From Histidinibacterium aquaticum (GTDB lineage Bacteria > Pseudomonadota > Alphaproteobacteria > Rhodobacterales > Rhodobacteraceae): a DNA stretch of 64,000 nt. Position 1 is the stretch's first letter. Each line of letters starts with the position of its first letter. Below are positions 26,091-34,070 of this stretch, in pieces. The translations under genes were made by a program, and so were the position numbers. The notes under the pieces are model-generated. The model ran no database searches. It was given only the letters and a program-made list of their open reading frames with translations, and was not told the DNA's origin. The stretch spans positions 1 through 64,000 of the forward strand of contig NZ_VYQE01000006.1 of the NCBI RefSeq assembly GCF_008710275.1, read 5' to 3'.

Positions 26091-27056
26091 ATGGACCAGG
26101 TCAAGGGATACCATCACCTGACGATGAGCACCGACGGGGCTCAGGAAGACTACGATTTCTTCACGAAGACGCTGGGGCTCTACTCGGTGAAGCGGACCGT
26201 CCTCTTCGACGGCGTCATCCCGGTCTACCACCTCTACTACGGGTCGAAGGGCGGGGATGAATCCACGATCCTCACGACTTTCCCGTTCCGCAAGCCCGGG
26301 GTCTACGGCCGGCGCGGGACGAACCAGTCGAAGATCGTCCAGCAGGCCATCCCGGTCGGCGCCTCGGAGTTCTGGGTGAACCGGCTCGGCGAACACGGGT
26401 TCGAGGCGACGACATCCAACCGGTTCGGGATCGACCGCGTCGATTTCCGCCATCCCAGCGGCATCGAGATGCAGCTCGTCGAGAACCCGGGCGATCCGCG
26501 CACCCCGATCGTCAAGGAAGAGGCGGGCATCGGCGCGGACCACGGGATCAAGGGGATCTACGGCGGGGTGGTCGCGGTCATGGACCGGACGGCGATGGAC
26601 GACTTCCTCACCATCGCGCTGCCCCTCAAGAAGATGGCCGACGACGACGACGGCATGGCCTACGAGGTGCCCAACGCCAACGGTCCGAGCAGCGTGGTGG
26701 AGGTTCTCGAGATCCGGGACGAGCCCCAGGGCACCTGGACGCTCTCGGGTGGCACCATCCACCACTTCGCGCTGAACACCGGCGACGAGGAGAACCAGAT
26801 GAACCTGCGCGCCCATATCGAGGGGCTCGGGTTCACCGACATCTCCGAGCAGAAGGACCGGATGTACTTCAAGTCCTGCTACGTGCGGTCCCCCGGCGGC
26901 GCCATGTTCGAGCTCGCCTGGACGGTGCCGGAGGGCTGGGCGCGCGACGAACCGGCCGACGCGATCGGGCAGACTCTGGTCTTCCCGCCCTGGTTCGAGG
27001 ACCGGAAGGACGAGTTGATCGAAGGGCTGGAGCCCGCCAGCTTCCAGGACGCCTGA
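26091..27056 (+). CDS. VOC-fold extradiol ring-cleaving dioxygenase (hydroquinone dioxygenase-like)
   Basis: A 321-residue protein with two vicinal-oxygen-chelate domains. Likely iron ligands are a His in GYHHLTM near residue 8-9, a second His in TIHHFALN near residue 225, and a Glu in MFELAWT near residue 275. These positions match MhqA/MhqO/LinE-type dioxygenases, which cleave hydroquinones next to one hydroxyl. It is the first gene of the operon and is followed four bases later by a hydrolase gene, as in the Bacillus mhq arrangement. Substituted hydroquinone or a similar 1,4-diol is the expected substrate class. Confidence 0.75.
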   Translation: MDQVKGYHHLTMSTDGAQEDYDFFTKTLGLYSVKRTVLFDGVIPVYHLYYGSKGGDESTILTTFPFRKPGVYGRRGTNQSKIVQQAIPVGASEFWVNRLGEHGFEATTSNRFGIDRVDFRHPSGIEMQLVENPGDPRTPIVKEEAGIGADHGIKGIYGGVVAVMDRTAMDDFLTIALPLKKMADDDDGMAYEVPNANGPSSVVEVLEIRDEPQGTWTLSGGTIHHFALNTGDEENQMNLRAHIEGLGFTDISEQKDRMYFKSCYVRSPGGAMFELAWTVPEGWARDEPADAIGQTLVFPPWFEDRKDELIEGLEPASFQDA

Positions 27057-27060
27057 GGTC

Positions 27061-27705
27061 ATGGCCGGTATGGCGACAGCCGGAGCGGAGCCTGGCGCGG
27101 CGCGTGCGGTCGCGGTGCTACTGCATGGTCGCGGCCAGTCGCCGGACTTCATGCGCGAGGCGGTCGTCGGCCGCCTCGCGGTGGACGGGGTCCACTACCT
27201 CATGCCGGCCGCTGCAGGCTCGTCCTGGTACGAGGCCAAGGCGGTCGACCCCCTGAACGAGGAGACCGAGACCCAGTTGCGCGCGGCCCTGGCGCAGCTC
27301 GAGGACGCTCTCGAGGCGGCCCGGACGACCTGCCCGGGCCTTCCCCTCATCCTCGTCGGGTTCTCGCAGGGGGCCTGCCTGATCATCGAGCACCTGATGC
27401 GCGGCGGCACGGCCGATGCCGCCGCGGCGCTCACCGGCTGCCGTGTCGGCGCGGCAAGCGATGATCTGCCCCGGGCCGACCTGCGGGACATGCCGGTCTA
27501 TCTCACCAATGGCGACGAGGATCCCTGGATCCCCGTTTGGGCCTACCAGAAGTCGGTCGGAGATTTCGTCGCCGCGGGCGCACGGGTGCGCTGCGATATC
27601 CTGCCCGGTCGCCCGCACGAGATCTCCGCGGTGGAGATCGCCGTGCTCGACCGTCTGATCGCGGACCTGGCAGGGGGCACCCCGCCGCTGGGAGGTGCGA
27701 CGTGA
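27061..27705 (+). CDS. Phospholipase/carboxylesterase-family hydrolase (MhqD-like)
   Basis: A 214-residue alpha/beta hydrolase of the carboxylesterase/dienelactone-hydrolase group. It has LLHGRGQSP at the oxyanion strand, nucleophile Ser102 in GFSQG, catalytic Asp in NGDEDPWIP and His in PGRPHEIS. No signal peptide is present. Relatives encoded beside hydroquinone dioxygenases (MhqD) are thought to hydrolyse or detoxify quinone-derived products. Its stop overlaps the GTG start of the maleylacetate reductase gene. Confidence 0.75.
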   Translation: MAGMATAGAEPGAARAVAVLLHGRGQSPDFMREAVVGRLAVDGVHYLMPAAAGSSWYEAKAVDPLNEETETQLRAALAQLEDALEAARTTCPGLPLILVGFSQGACLIIEHLMRGGTADAAAALTGCRVGAASDDLPRADLRDMPVYLTNGDEDPWIPVWAYQKSVGDFVAAGARVRCDILPGRPHEISAVEIAVLDRLIADLAGGTPPLGGAT

Positions 27706-28769
27706 CCCAGTTCCAGCCCGGTTTTCTCTTTCCCGGCATCGAGACGCGCGTGCTCTTCGGCCAGGGGACCCTTGCCAAGGTGGGCGAGGAGATCGGCCGC
27801 CTCGGCCACGGGCGCGCGCTGGTCCTGACCACCCCGCCCCAGGCCGGTGACGGCGAGGCGCTCGCGAAGGACCTGGGCGACATCGCCGCCGGCACTTTCA
27901 CCGAGGCCGCGATGCACACGCCGGTCGAGGTCACCGAGCGCGCGCTGGCGGCCTACGAGACCGCCGGCGCGGACTGCGTCGTCTCTCTGGGCGGCGGATC
28001 GACGATCGGACTGGGAAAGGCCATCGCCACCCGCACCGGCTGCGACCATGTCGCGGTGTCCACGAGCTATGCCGGATCGGAGATGACCGACATCCTGGGC
28101 GAGACGCAGGGCGGAGAGAAGACGACCCGCCGCGATCCCTCGATCCGGCCGGAGGTCGTCATCTACGACGTGGACCTGACGCTGGGCCTGCCGCTGGAGA
28201 TGTCGGTGAAATCGGCGCTCAACGCCGCGGCCCACGCGGTGGAGGCGCTCTACGCCCCCGACGCCAACCCGGTCACGAGCCTCATGTCGCTCGAGGCGCT
28301 GGAGGTGATCCGCGACACGCTGCCCGCGCTGGCCGAAAATCCGCGCGACGTGGAAGCCCGAGCGCGGATGCTCTACGGCGCCTGGCTCTGTTCGACCGCG
28401 CTCGGCTACGTCGCGATGTCGCTGCACCACAAGCTCGCCCATGTGATCGGCGGGTCCTTCGACATGCCTCACGCGGATACCCACGCGATCCTGCTGCCGC
28501 ATACAGCCGGCTTCAACGCGGGCGGAACGGACAAGCTGGCACCGGTGGCCGATCTCTTCGGCGGCTCGGTCGGCGGCGGGCTCTGGGATCTCGCGAAACG
28601 GAGCGGCGCGCCGCTGCGGCTCGCCGATCTGGGGCTGACCGAAGCCGACCTCGACCGCGCGGCCGAGATCGCCCTGAAGAACAAGTACGAGAACCCCCGC
28701 CCCTTCGACGAGAGGGACATTCGGGAGCTTTTGCAGGCGGCCTGGGAGGGGACGCGACCTGCGAATTGA
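27702..28769 (+). CDS. macA: Maleylacetate reductase
   Basis: A 355-residue iron-type alcohol dehydrogenase family protein with the maleylacetate reductase pattern: GGGSTIGLGKAIA for nucleotide binding, VSTSYAGSEMTDILG, a central NAAAHAVEALYAPDANPVTS, and the metal/active-site region LHHKLAHVIGGSFDMPHADTHA. The enzyme reduces maleylacetate to 3-oxoadipate with NAD(P)H, the last special step of hydroxyquinol and chlorocatechol breakdown. It starts at GTG 27702, overlapping the hydrolase gene. It supports assignment of the whole operon to a hydroxyquinol-type pathway. Confidence 0.9.
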   Translation: MTQFQPGFLFPGIETRVLFGQGTLAKVGEEIGRLGHGRALVLTTPPQAGDGEALAKDLGDIAAGTFTEAAMHTPVEVTERALAAYETAGADCVVSLGGGSTIGLGKAIATRTGCDHVAVSTSYAGSEMTDILGETQGGEKTTRRDPSIRPEVVIYDVDLTLGLPLEMSVKSALNAAAHAVEALYAPDANPVTSLMSLEALEVIRDTLPALAENPRDVEARARMLYGAWLCSTALGYVAMSLHHKLAHVIGGSFDMPHADTHAILLPHTAGFNAGGTDKLAPVADLFGGSVGGGLWDLAKRSGAPLRLADLGLTEADLDRAAEIALKNKYENPRPFDERDIRELLQAAWEGTRPAN

Positions 28770-28795
28770 GACGCATCACTCGGGAGGAGAGAGAT

Positions 28796-30076
28796 ATGCT
28801 GACCAGAAGACGCCTGCTGAAATCCGCCGCCGCCACCGGTTTCGTGACCGGCGCAAGCGGTCTCGCCATGCCGGCCCTCGCACAGGGCGCGCCGATCCGG
28901 ATCGGCTACGTGAGCCCGCAGACCGGCCCGCTCGCGGGCTTCGCCGAGGCCGACGCCTTTACCATCGAGGCCTTCAACCGCATCGCGGCTGACCAGGGCT
29001 GGAACATCGAGGTCATCGTCAAGGACAGCCAGTCCAACCCGAACCGCGCGGCCGACGTGGCGCAGGAGGCGATCATCGACGACGGCATCCACCTGATGCT
29101 GGTGGCCTCGACACCCGAGACGACGAACCCCGTGACCACGGTGGCCGAGAGCGAGGGCATTCCGACGATCTCGACCATGGCGCCCTGGCAGCCCTGGTTC
29201 ATCGGTCAGCAGGGCAATCCCGGCGATCCGGGCAGCTGGCGACCCTTCGACTATTCCTACCACTACTTCTGGGGGCTGGAGGACGTCATCGCCGTCTTCA
29301 CCAACATGTGGGACCAGCTGGACACCAACAAGGTCGTCGCGGGGCTCTTCCCGAACGACGCGGACGGCAATGCCTGGGGCGATCCGAATACCGGCGTCGC
29401 GCCGGGCTTCGCCGAGGACGGTTACGAGACCGTCGACCCCGGTCGCTACCAGAACCTGACCGACGATTTCACCGCGCAGATCAACGCCTTCAAGCAGGCG
29501 AATGCCGATATCGTAACCGGCGTAGTGATCCCGCCGGACTTCACCACCTTCCGTAACCAGGCGAGCCAGCAGGGCTTCAACCCCAAGGCCATCACGGTCG
29601 CCAAGGCGATCCTCTTCCCGCAGTCGGTCGAGACACTGGGCGAGGCCGGGCACAACCTCTCGTCCGAGGTCTGGTGGTCGGCCAACCATCCGTTCACCTC
29701 GTCGCTGACGGGGCAGAGCTCGTCCGAGCTCGCCGCCGCCTTCACCGAGGCGACGGGCCGCCCCTGGACCCAGCCTATCGGCTTCATCCACTCGCTCTTC
29801 GAGGTCGCCGCCGACGTGATCCAGCGGACCGAGGATCCGACCGATCCGGACGGGCTCGCTGAAGCCATCGCCGCGACGAACCTCGACACCATCGTCGGCC
29901 ACGTGGAGTGGAACGGCGAGGGCGTGCCCGACTTCGCGGCGCAGAACGTCTGCAAGACGCCGCTCGTCGGCGGCCAGTGGCGGCGCCAGGACGACGGCAG
30001 CTTCGAGCTCGTCGTGGTGGACAACCAGACCGCGCCGCAGATCCCCACCCAGGGCGAGATGCAGCCGCTGAGCTGA
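28796..30076 (+). CDS. Liv-type ABC importer substrate-binding protein (Tat-type signal)
   Basis: A 426-residue periplasmic binding protein of the branched-chain amino acid family (type 1 fold). The N-terminus RRRLLKSAAATGF is twin-arginine-like and is followed by an Ala-rich region to PALAQG. The mature part begins IRIGYVSPQTGPLAGFAEAD. Members in aromatic operons bind aromatic acids rather than amino acids. GGAGGAGA precedes ATG 28796. A strong hairpin follows the stop, before the ATPase genes. The operon context (ring-cleavage enzymes before and after) argues for an aromatic substrate. Confidence 0.85.
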   Translation: MLTRRRLLKSAAATGFVTGASGLAMPALAQGAPIRIGYVSPQTGPLAGFAEADAFTIEAFNRIAADQGWNIEVIVKDSQSNPNRAADVAQEAIIDDGIHLMLVASTPETTNPVTTVAESEGIPTISTMAPWQPWFIGQQGNPGDPGSWRPFDYSYHYFWGLEDVIAVFTNMWDQLDTNKVVAGLFPNDADGNAWGDPNTGVAPGFAEDGYETVDPGRYQNLTDDFTAQINAFKQANADIVTGVVIPPDFTTFRNQASQQGFNPKAITVAKAILFPQSVETLGEAGHNLSSEVWWSANHPFTSSLTGQSSSELAAAFTEATGRPWTQPIGFIHSLFEVAADVIQRTEDPTDPDGLAEAIAATNLDTIVGHVEWNGEGVPDFAAQNVCKTPLVGGQWRRQDDGSFELVVVDNQTAPQIPTQGEMQPLS

Positions 30077-30082
30077 TCCCCT

Positions 30083-30110
30083 GCCCGCCCGGCGCGAAAA
30101 CCGGGCGGGC
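30083..30110 (+). promoter_or_regulatory. Hairpin after the binding-protein gene
   Basis: GCCCGCCCGG (30083-30092), loop CGCGAAAA, CCGGGCGGGC (30101-30110): a perfect 10-base stem six bases after the binding-protein stop. No T-run follows, so it probably protects or partly attenuates the message to favour binding protein over the downstream genes. Confidence 0.65.
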
Positions 30111-30130
30111 CACAATCCAGAGACAGACAC

Positions 30131-30853
30131 ATGCCCGCGATCCTGTCGCTCAAGGACGTATCGAAGAGCTTCGGCGCGCTGACCGTCACGGACAGCGTGA
30201 CCTTCGACGTGCCCGAGGGCCAGGCGCTCGGGATCATCGGGCCGAACGGCGCGGGCAAGTCGACGCTCTTCAACCTGATCACCGGCAACCTCTCCGCGGA
30301 CAAGGGCCGGATCGAGTACGACGGGCGCGACGTGACCAAGGTGCCGCCCATGCAGCGGTGCCTGTCCGGGATCGGGCGGTCCTTCCAGATCCCCCAGCCC
30401 TTCGACCGGCTGACGGTCTTCGAGACCCTGCTCGTCTCCGCCACCCACGGCCGGGGCGCGCCCGAGCGCGAGGTCGAGGACGACTGCGCCGCCATCCTGG
30501 AGCGAACCGAACTGATCGGGGTCGCCAATCGCCCCTCGGGCACCCTCACCCTGCTCCAGCGCAAGCGGCTGGAACTGGCGCGTGCCATGGCGACGCGGCC
30601 GAAGCTCTTGCTGCTCGACGAGATCGCGGGCGGGCTGACCGAGGGCGAATGCATCGCCCTCGTCGAGACGATCCGCGCGATCCACGCCGAGGGCGTCACG
30701 ATCATCTGGATCGAGCACGTCCTTCACGCCCTGACCAGCGTGGTGGAACGGCTGCTTGTTCTCGACTTCGGCAAGATCATCGGCATCGGCGACCCGGACG
30801 AGATCATGGCCTCGCGCGAGGTGCGCGAAATCTACCTGGGGATCGAGATCTGA
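30131..30853 (+). CDS. Liv-type ABC importer ATP-binding protein (LivG-like)
   Basis: A 240-residue ATPase with Walker A GPNGAGKST, Q-loop SFQIPQPF, Walker B LLLLDEIAGGLT and switch IEHVLHAL. The signature motif is degenerate: GTLTLLQRKRLELARA, without the canonical LSGGQ; this is common among LivG-like subunits. The ending REIYLGIEI is typical for LivG-class proteins. It pairs with the LivF-like ATPase encoded next; the stop and start share one base (TGATG). Confidence 0.85.
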   Translation: MPAILSLKDVSKSFGALTVTDSVTFDVPEGQALGIIGPNGAGKSTLFNLITGNLSADKGRIEYDGRDVTKVPPMQRCLSGIGRSFQIPQPFDRLTVFETLLVSATHGRGAPEREVEDDCAAILERTELIGVANRPSGTLTLLQRKRLELARAMATRPKLLLLDEIAGGLTEGECIALVETIRAIHAEGVTIIWIEHVLHALTSVVERLLVLDFGKIIGIGDPDEIMASREVREIYLGIEI

Positions 30854-31560
30854 TGGCGCTGCTGGAAACCCGAGACCTGACGGCCTTCTACGGCGACTTT
30901 CAGGCGCTCTTCGGCGTCGATCTCACGCTGCAGGAAGGCGAGACCGTCGCCGTCATCGGCGCCAACGGCGCGGGCAAGACTACCCTCATGCGCTCCGTCT
31001 CCGGCCTCATCCGGCAGACACCCGGGATGGTCCGGCTGGACGGGCGCGAGATCGGCGCCCTGCCCGCCGACGAGATCATGGCCCAGGGGGTCGCGATGGT
31101 CCCCGAGGGCCGCAAGCTCTTTCCCTCCCTCTCGGTCGAGGAGAACCTGCTCATGGGCCGCCATCGCCGGAAGGTGAACGGGCCCTGGTCGCTGGACAGC
31201 GTCTACAGGCTCTTCCCGATCCTGAAGGAGCGGCGCAATCAGCCCGGGACGGCGCTGTCGGGCGGTCAGCAGCAGATGGTCTCCATCGGGCGGGCGCTGA
31301 TGTCGAACCCGCGCGTGCTGCTCTGCGACGAGATCAGCCTCGGCCTCGCCCCCGTCGTGATCCGCGACATCTACGCCGCCTTCCCGCGGATCCGCGAGAC
31401 GGGCGCGAGCGTGATCGTGGTCGAGCAGGACATCGGGCAGGCGATGAAGGTCGCGGACCGGGTCTACTGCATGATGGAAGGCCGCGTGACGCTCTCGGGC
31501 CGGCCCGACGAGCTGAGCCGCGAGGCCATCCACGACGCCTATTTCGGAGCCGCCGCATGA
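30853..31560 (+). CDS. Liv-type ABC importer ATP-binding protein (LivF-like)
   Basis: A 235-residue ATPase with Walker A GANGAGKTT, MVPEGRKLFPSLSVEENL (the LivF hallmark), signature LSGGQQQMVSIGRA, Walker B LLCDEISLGLAP and switch VVEQDIGQA. Its start overlaps the LivG-like stop and its stop overlaps the LivH-like start (ATGA). This indicates a tightly coupled operon for one transporter. Confidence 0.9.
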   Translation: MALLETRDLTAFYGDFQALFGVDLTLQEGETVAVIGANGAGKTTLMRSVSGLIRQTPGMVRLDGREIGALPADEIMAQGVAMVPEGRKLFPSLSVEENLLMGRHRRKVNGPWSLDSVYRLFPILKERRNQPGTALSGGQQQMVSIGRALMSNPRVLLCDEISLGLAPVVIRDIYAAFPRIRETGASVIVVEQDIGQAMKVADRVYCMMEGRVTLSGRPDELSREAIHDAYFGAAA

Positions 31561-32420
31561 TCTGGATCGACACCATCGTCCAGGGAATCCTCCTCGGCGG
31601 CCTCTACGCGCTCTTCGCCCTGGGGCTCTCCCTCGTCTTCGGGATCATGCGGCTGGTGAACCTCGCCCACGGCGACCTCATCGTCCTGGCCGCCTACCTG
31701 ATCCTGGTGCTCGTGACGCTGCTGGGGCTGGGTCCGTTCATGGCCGCTCTCCTGGCCGCGCCGATCATGTTCGGCATCGGCTGGGCCCTTCAGAGACTGG
31801 TGCTGAACCGGGTGCTGGGGCCCGACATCCTACCACCGCTCCTCGTGACGTTCGGGCTGTCCGTCCTGCTGCAGAATGCGCTGCAGGAGGCGTTTTCCGC
31901 CGACAGCCGCAGGATACCCGCAGGCTGGCTCGAGACCTCCTCGGTCTCGCTCGGGCCGGTTTCGCTCGGGCTCATGCCGCTGCTGACCTTCGCCTCGGCG
32001 ATCCTCGTCACGCTGGCGCTGCAATGGCTCTTCTACCGCACCGCGCTCGGACGGGCGTTCCGGGCGACCTCGGACGATCCGACCACCGCGAGCCTCATGG
32101 GCGTGAAGCCCGAGGCGATCTTCGCCAAGGCGACGGGCATCGCCATGGTCGTCGTCACCATCGCCGCGCTCTACCTCGGAACGCGCGCGAACTTCGATCC
32201 GACCATCGGGCCGGCCCGCCTGATCTATGCCTTCGAGGCCGTCATCATAGGCGGGCTCGGGTCCCTCTGGGGGACGCTGGCGGGCGGGGTGATCATCGGC
32301 GTGGCGCAGACCGTGGGCGCGCAGATCAATCCCGAATGGCAGATACTCGCGGGTCACGTCGCTTTTCTCGTCGTGCTTCTGGTCCGCCCGCGCGGGCTCT
32401 TCCCGAGGGCGTTCGACTGA
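31557..32420 (+). CDS. Liv-type ABC importer permease (LivH-like)
   Basis: A 287-residue membrane protein with about eight hydrophobic segments. Family marks are the N-terminal QGILLGGLYALFALGLSLVFGIMRLVNLAHGD region and a C-terminal EAVIIGGLGSLWGTLAGGVIIG segment. It forms the channel with the LivM-like subunit. It overlaps both neighbouring genes by a few bases (ATGA at 31557; TGATG at 32418-32422). Confidence 0.9.
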   Translation: MIWIDTIVQGILLGGLYALFALGLSLVFGIMRLVNLAHGDLIVLAAYLILVLVTLLGLGPFMAALLAAPIMFGIGWALQRLVLNRVLGPDILPPLLVTFGLSVLLQNALQEAFSADSRRIPAGWLETSSVSLGPVSLGLMPLLTFASAILVTLALQWLFYRTALGRAFRATSDDPTTASLMGVKPEAIFAKATGIAMVVVTIAALYLGTRANFDPTIGPARLIYAFEAVIIGGLGSLWGTLAGGVIIGVAQTVGAQINPEWQILAGHVAFLVVLLVRPRGLFPRAFD

Positions 32421-33502
32421 TGGCCCGTAGTTCCTACAAGGTCACCACGCGGACAGGCGCCTCGCAGATCGCGGCGCTCGTCGCCGCCGTGCTCCTGGTC
32501 GCGGCTATCGCGCTGCCGACCTTCGCGTCGCGCTCGCTCATCCAGGACATGTTCTTCATCCTGACCATGCTGACGCTCGCGCAGTTCTGGAACCTGCTGG
32601 CAGGCTACGGCGGGCTGGTGAGCGTGGGGCAACAGGCCTTCGTGGGCTTCGGCGCCTACATGCTCTTCGGCGGCGCGATCCTGTGGGGTGTCGATCCCGT
32701 GGCCGGTCTCCTGCTGGCGGGCGTGGCGGCGCTGGTCCTCGCGGTCCCCACCGCGTTTTTCGCTTTTCGACTGCACGGCGCCTACTTCGCCATCGGCACC
32801 TGGGTCGTGGCCGAGGTGGTGCGGCTCTCGGTCGCCCAGTGGAAGGCCGTGGGCGGCGGTACCGGCACCTCCCTGCCCCGCGACGCGCGGGACCTCATGT
32901 GGGGCGTGCAATGGATCGAGAGCGCATTCGAGGTGAGATCCTCCGAGGCGCGCGACATCCTCACATACTGGCTCGCCCTCGCGCTAACTGTGGCGACCAT
33001 CGGCGGCGTCTACTGGTTCCTGCGGACCAAGCGGGGCCTCGCCCTCGCCGCGCTGCGCGACAACGTGGAAGCGGCGCGGTCCGTGGGCGTCGACTCCGAG
33101 CGGATGAAGTGGATCGTCTTTCTCGTCGCCGCCTTCGGGACCGGCATCGCGGGCGCCCTGATCTTCCTCCAGAACGGCCGGATCAGCCCCGACAGCGCCT
33201 TCTCCGTCATCGACTGGACGGCTTTCGTCATCTTCATCGTCGTGATCGGCGGCATCGGGACCATCGAGGGTCCGATCGTCGGCGTCCTCGTCTTCTTCGC
33301 CCTGCAGACGCTGCTGGCGGACTACGGGTCATGGTACCTGATGATCCTCGGCGCGCTCGGCATCGCGGTCATGCTCTTCTCGCCCGGCGGGCTCTGGGGG
33401 ATAATCTCCGACCGCACCGGACTCAGGCTCTTCCCGATCCAGCGGCGGCTGGAGCGGCGCGACGGACTTCAGCAGAAGGAAGTGGAGGAGGAAAGACCAT
33501 GA
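32420..33502 (+). CDS. Liv-type ABC importer permease (LivM-like)
   Basis: A 360-residue permease with about ten hydrophobic segments. The LivM features are AQFWNLLAGYGGLVSVGQQAFVG, GAYFAIGTWVVAE, ALRDNVEAARSVGVD and VIGGIGTIEGPIVG. A charged C-terminal tail (RRLERRDGLQQKEVEEERP) extends into the cytosol. It completes the five-gene importer and overlaps the SnoaL-like gene by four bases, tying transport to the catabolic genes. Confidence 0.9.
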   Translation: MARSSYKVTTRTGASQIAALVAAVLLVAAIALPTFASRSLIQDMFFILTMLTLAQFWNLLAGYGGLVSVGQQAFVGFGAYMLFGGAILWGVDPVAGLLLAGVAALVLAVPTAFFAFRLHGAYFAIGTWVVAEVVRLSVAQWKAVGGGTGTSLPRDARDLMWGVQWIESAFEVRSSEARDILTYWLALALTVATIGGVYWFLRTKRGLALAALRDNVEAARSVGVDSERMKWIVFLVAAFGTGIAGALIFLQNGRISPDSAFSVIDWTAFVIFIVVIGGIGTIEGPIVGVLVFFALQTLLADYGSWYLMILGALGIAVMLFSPGGLWGIISDRTGLRLFPIQRRLERRDGLQQKEVEEERP

Positions 33503-34041
33503 CTGAGACGACGACAGGACCGGGCCGCCGGAGCGTGATCGCGGGCGGCGTGGCATTGGCCGGGGGCGCGGCACTCGCAACCGCGGCGCAGGCGCAGGAC
33601 GCCGAACAGGCCCGCAAGGACATCGCCGAGAGCTACCTCAAGGCGCTCGACGCGGGCGGGACCTCGCCCACCACGGGCCTCGGGCTCTTCGAGCACTTCA
33701 CCGAGGACGCCGAAGTCTACTTCCCGAAGTGGGGCGTGGCACGCGGCATGGACCAGATCGTGCAGATGTTCACCGACGTGGGCGGCACCCTCAACTCGAT
33801 CACCCACCACTACGACGGCTTCACCTGGTACATGACGGGCACCGACCGCTTCGCCGTGGAGGGCACGAGCGAAGGCTCGCACCGCGACGGGCCCTGGATG
33901 GCGGGTGAGCCCGACTATGGCGCGGGACGGTTCTGCGACTGCTTCGAGGTGCGCGACGGCAAGATCGCGCGCCTCTTCATCTACCTCGATCCCGACTACG
34001 CCGGACAGGACACGTCCCGCTACGGTTGGATCGAAAGCTAG
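33499..34041 (+). CDS. Exported SnoaL-like / NTF2-fold protein
   Basis: A 180-residue protein with a twin-arginine-like export signal (GRRSVIAGGVALAGG...AQAQ). It is followed by a SnoaL-like alpha+beta cone domain: DIAESYLKALDAG, LFEHFTEDAEVYFPKWG, FAVEGTSEG, FCDCFEVRDGKIARLFIYLDPDY. SnoaL-like proteins are polyketide cyclases, isomerases or small ligand binders. A periplasmic member inside an aromatic operon could bind or isomerise the substrate before import. It overlaps the LivM-like gene and precedes the monooxygenase gene by 29 bases. Confidence 0.75.
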   Translation: MTETTTGPGRRSVIAGGVALAGGAALATAAQAQDAEQARKDIAESYLKALDAGGTSPTTGLGLFEHFTEDAEVYFPKWGVARGMDQIVQMFTDVGGTLNSITHHYDGFTWYMTGTDRFAVEGTSEGSHRDGPWMAGEPDYGAGRFCDCFEVRDGKIARLFIYLDPDYAGQDTSRYGWIES

Positions 34042-34070
34042 GGGGCCCGCGCGGCTGAGGGAGGACCAGA

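Noticed and set aside
28469-30727. Very long open frame on the minus strand opposite the maleylacetate reductase, binding-protein and LivG genes
   Set aside because: It is a GC-codon-bias shadow: the plus strand carries clear families with ribosome sites and overlaps, while the minus frame has no recognisable domain and low-complexity charge runs.
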